Below, one piece after another: positions 61,764 through 64,000 of a stretch of DNA of 64,000 nt; positions within the stretch are counted from its first letter, which is position 1, and every line of letters begins with the position of its first letter. Made by a program: the position numbers and the translations under genes. The notes under the pieces are model-generated. The model saw nothing but the letters and a program-made list of their open reading frames with translations, did not search any database and was not told where the DNA came from. Source of the DNA: Silurus meridionalis (Eukaryota > Chordata > Actinopteri > Siluriformes > Siluridae); the NCBI RefSeq assembly GCF_014805685.1, contig NC_060891.1:5701001-5765000 (forward strand). The letters run 5' to 3'.

Positions 61764-62686
61764 TTCACAGACGAAAGATAATGTATTAAGTGGCCATACT
61801 GGTTTGAAGTCCTAAACATTGCATTTTCTGTGTGTCACTGTGCATCATTGCCCTTATTCTGACCTTATTCTTATTATTATTCATATTAGATGTTTGTAAT
61901 CTTTTTTTTATATTATTTAAAGCTCCCCCTTTTTCTTCTCTCTGTCTATTCAGCAGTATAATTTTTTGACAGAGACTTTTGTCTTTTGACTTTTGAATTG
62001 TATACACCGACCAAAATTGGGAAATGGGAAAAAGTATTTAATTGAAACTAGGCCATTATGAATGTTATACAAGAAGCACATTTGTTTTCTGCTGTGTTGC
62101 TGGACTCCAGAGACAAAATAATTTAAGCAGCAGTTGAAGGAGCATGCAAATGCAAATCCCTCAGGAGCAGTTAGAACTTTATTTGAATTAAATTTATATA
62201 CATAACACCGGGGGGATTCAAACTATCCACATCATGTGAATATTGTGATAAATTAACCTATGCAAATATATATTTAATAATTCTGGCTTTCAAGCATTCA
62301 TGCATGCTTTTAAAATAACTGTTGATAGTAAGCATTGAAAAGACTGTGCCCTACACAGTTCACCAAAACGTGACACTTCGTAAGAAATTAATAACGTCGA
62401 CTTCTACAACACAACCTTTTGACCCATTGAGAAAGAAGAGCTAGACAAAATATAGCCTCCAAAACAACCCAAAGCCAAACTGACTATCAAATACAGGTAT
62501 AATATCGGTGTGAACAATTCAAGACAGTCATAGAACAAGTGAAGGAGGGAGAGGAAGAAACCTGGTGTGTTATGTGCCGGATCACGACAGGTAGAAACAT
62601 GCAGGAAGAAGTTTCAGTTGTACTCAAGCCAAAGATATTGCACTGAGCTGATCATCTCAAGTAGAGACACAGTAAACTAGTAACAG

Positions 62687-62688
<2 letters not shown>

Positions 62689-62731
<43 letters not shown>
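62689..62731. repeat. (AC)n microsatellite
   Basis: About 21 AC units. Confidence 0.95.
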
Positions 62732-62735
<4 letters not shown>

Positions 62736-63284
62736 GTCTTTATCTCACCTCAGAGAACTGAATCGCCCAAGTGGGTGTAACAGCACCAAAGAAAGAAAGG
62801 CAAAGTTTTACAAAGAAACTTTATAAATGTTTTCTAACTTCTCATCACTGAAAACTCAGGTAGGAGGTGACAAGATGAACCTTAGATATTTGTGTCATTT
62901 AAAAGTTTGGGTGTGTTTTACACTGGTTTCCTAAAGCATGTTACAGTTACAGACATTTACAGGTAGAAAATAACATAGTTATAGACTTTTAAAATCTTTA
63001 CGTACAACAACACTCATACTTGCAAATTCATAACAGTTCCAAGCCAGTTTGTATAAAATGTTGAGTTGTAAAGCCACATGATTAAGTGTTAAGGTAACAA
63101 ATGTAATTACAGTTTACTCTACTCACAGAAGATAGCTGCTGCTTTTCTATTACTTGCAGCAAGAAGTAGTGAGAATTTGTATAAGATTGTTAAATCTGTC
63201 TGCTGCTGTTTTTACCTTTTGTTTTAAGTAACTGTACTTTATATTAAGCCTTGGTTTGATGTAGAGAACAGAGGGGTATGAAGA

Positions 63285-63329
63285 CGGATGATTCGCTTTG
63301 GCGACCCCTAATGGTAGAAAGAAGAAGAA
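63285..63329 (+). repeat. LINE/SINE tail fragment
   Basis: GATGATTCGCTTTGGCGACC followed by CCTAATGG and AGAAAGAAGAAG matches the tail of the minus-strand SINE at 31,314-31,544. No tRNA-like head lies upstream, so it is a strongly 5'-truncated copy. Confidence 0.6.
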
Positions 63330-64000
63330 TTTATATTAAGCCTCTTTTTTTTAATATATTATCATAATTTTATTTTTTACATTTCAGAAGGCAAATTCTC
63401 TACTTTCTGCTAGCAATATTTTCAAATATCAGTAGATTTTTATATAATCATATATTTGCATAAAGTCACTTTTACTAGATCTTAATCTTCAACAGGAGAC
63501 TCTTTGACTGTCACTCTGTGCTGGAAGAATAAAAAAACCCTATCAGTGTAATCTTTTGTCTGTTATCTGTTATAAACATTTGGCAGAGTAGGGATTTTAG
63601 GAAGCATTTCTTTTGTGTGTGTTTCTGTTTGTTTTATTTTTTTATTGTAACTAATATTTTCAAAGTCCTTGGTTATTTGGTAAAACATTAATTTTCCATC
63701 CACACAAAGATTTAGGACCGATGTTTTTTTCTGTGAAATAGTCTTGTGCATTGAGTTTATTGTTTTATCAAATTTGATCATGTTGTTTTAATATATGTGT
63801 TTATACAACTGCGCATTACAAGGAACTTCAGTTCCTTCACCATCCTTCAGACAAGACATAAATCATGACAACTAATCAAAAGCAAAAGGTTTTAATCTAG
63901 TTTATCTCAGTTGAAAGCACTCAGAGTAAAGATCTAGCTATTTGACTACTTTCAATAGTTTAGTGCATCACGTGTATTTTGCACAAACGTACAACACCTT
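63330..64000. other. Right-edge spacer, no feature recognised
   Basis: AT-rich DNA without recognisable exon or repeat. Confidence 0.5.

Larger units (their letters stand above)
57936..63284. other. Intergenic spacer with microsatellites
   Basis: No exon or RNA gene is recognised. Contents are simple repeats and one MITE, listed separately. Frames here are short or encoded by (AC)n/(CT)n tracts. Confidence 0.5.

Noticed and set aside
51801..64000. Expected TAF1B exons upstream of grhl1
   Set aside because: Scanned by eye on both strands; nothing resembling TAF1B coding sequence was recognised, so it lies outside the window or has moved.

Overview
The window is nuclear DNA from a bony fish, probably an otophysan teleost such as a catfish or characin. 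The evidence is three multi-exon vertebrate genes with GT-AG introns, many AT and CA microsatellites, and fish-type transposons (hAT, several Tc1/mariner families, Tigger/pogo-like MITEs, an L2-like LINE, a tRNA-Glu SINE). The order-level guess rests on remembered repeat families and is weak; the vertebrate/teleost call is strong.

Layout. 1-1,100: 3' part of a broken LINE on the minus strand. 1,777-3,752: a short LTR retrotransposon without gag or pol, carrying a degenerate 30-bp tandem repeat. 3,950-4,140: one orphan exon with a PB1-like sequence. 4,319-5,363: a palindrome-rich MITE. 5,540-22,055: dhx32 on the plus strand, 11 coding exons giving 724 residues. Its introns hold several transposons, including a 3.86-kb hAT element that carries an array of tRNA-like units. 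22,060-25,830: repeats and a small GC-rich island between convergent genes. 25,830-28,850: klf11 on the minus strand, 4 coding exons, 472 residues. 29,170-37,090: AT-rich spacer with a tRNA-Glu SINE. 37,100-51,650: grhl1 on the minus strand, 15 coding exons, 616 residues. 51,800-64,000: no gene seen, only transposon relics and microsatellites.

All three reading frames were rebuilt exon by exon. Every junction has GT/AG and the codon phases close to a stop, so all three genes look intact. grhl1 and klf11 lie in the same order and orientation as human GRHL1 and KLF11 on 2p25, which is conserved synteny. dhx32 converges on klf11 tail to tail; this neighbour differs from human, where DHX32 is on chromosome 10. 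The products do not form one pathway. DHX32 is a degenerate DEAH-type helicase that here lacks the usual ATPase residues. KLF11 is a Sp/KLF zinc-finger repressor. GRHL1 is an epithelial CP2-type transcription factor.

Most unusual items: the tRNA-like tandem array inside a target-site-flanked hAT element, the loss of both the Walker A lysine and the DEAH box in dhx32, the nonautonomous LTR element whose 30-bp repeat is largely open on both strands, the nested palindromes next to the dhx32 promoter, and two divergent CTCF-like motifs in a grhl1 intron.
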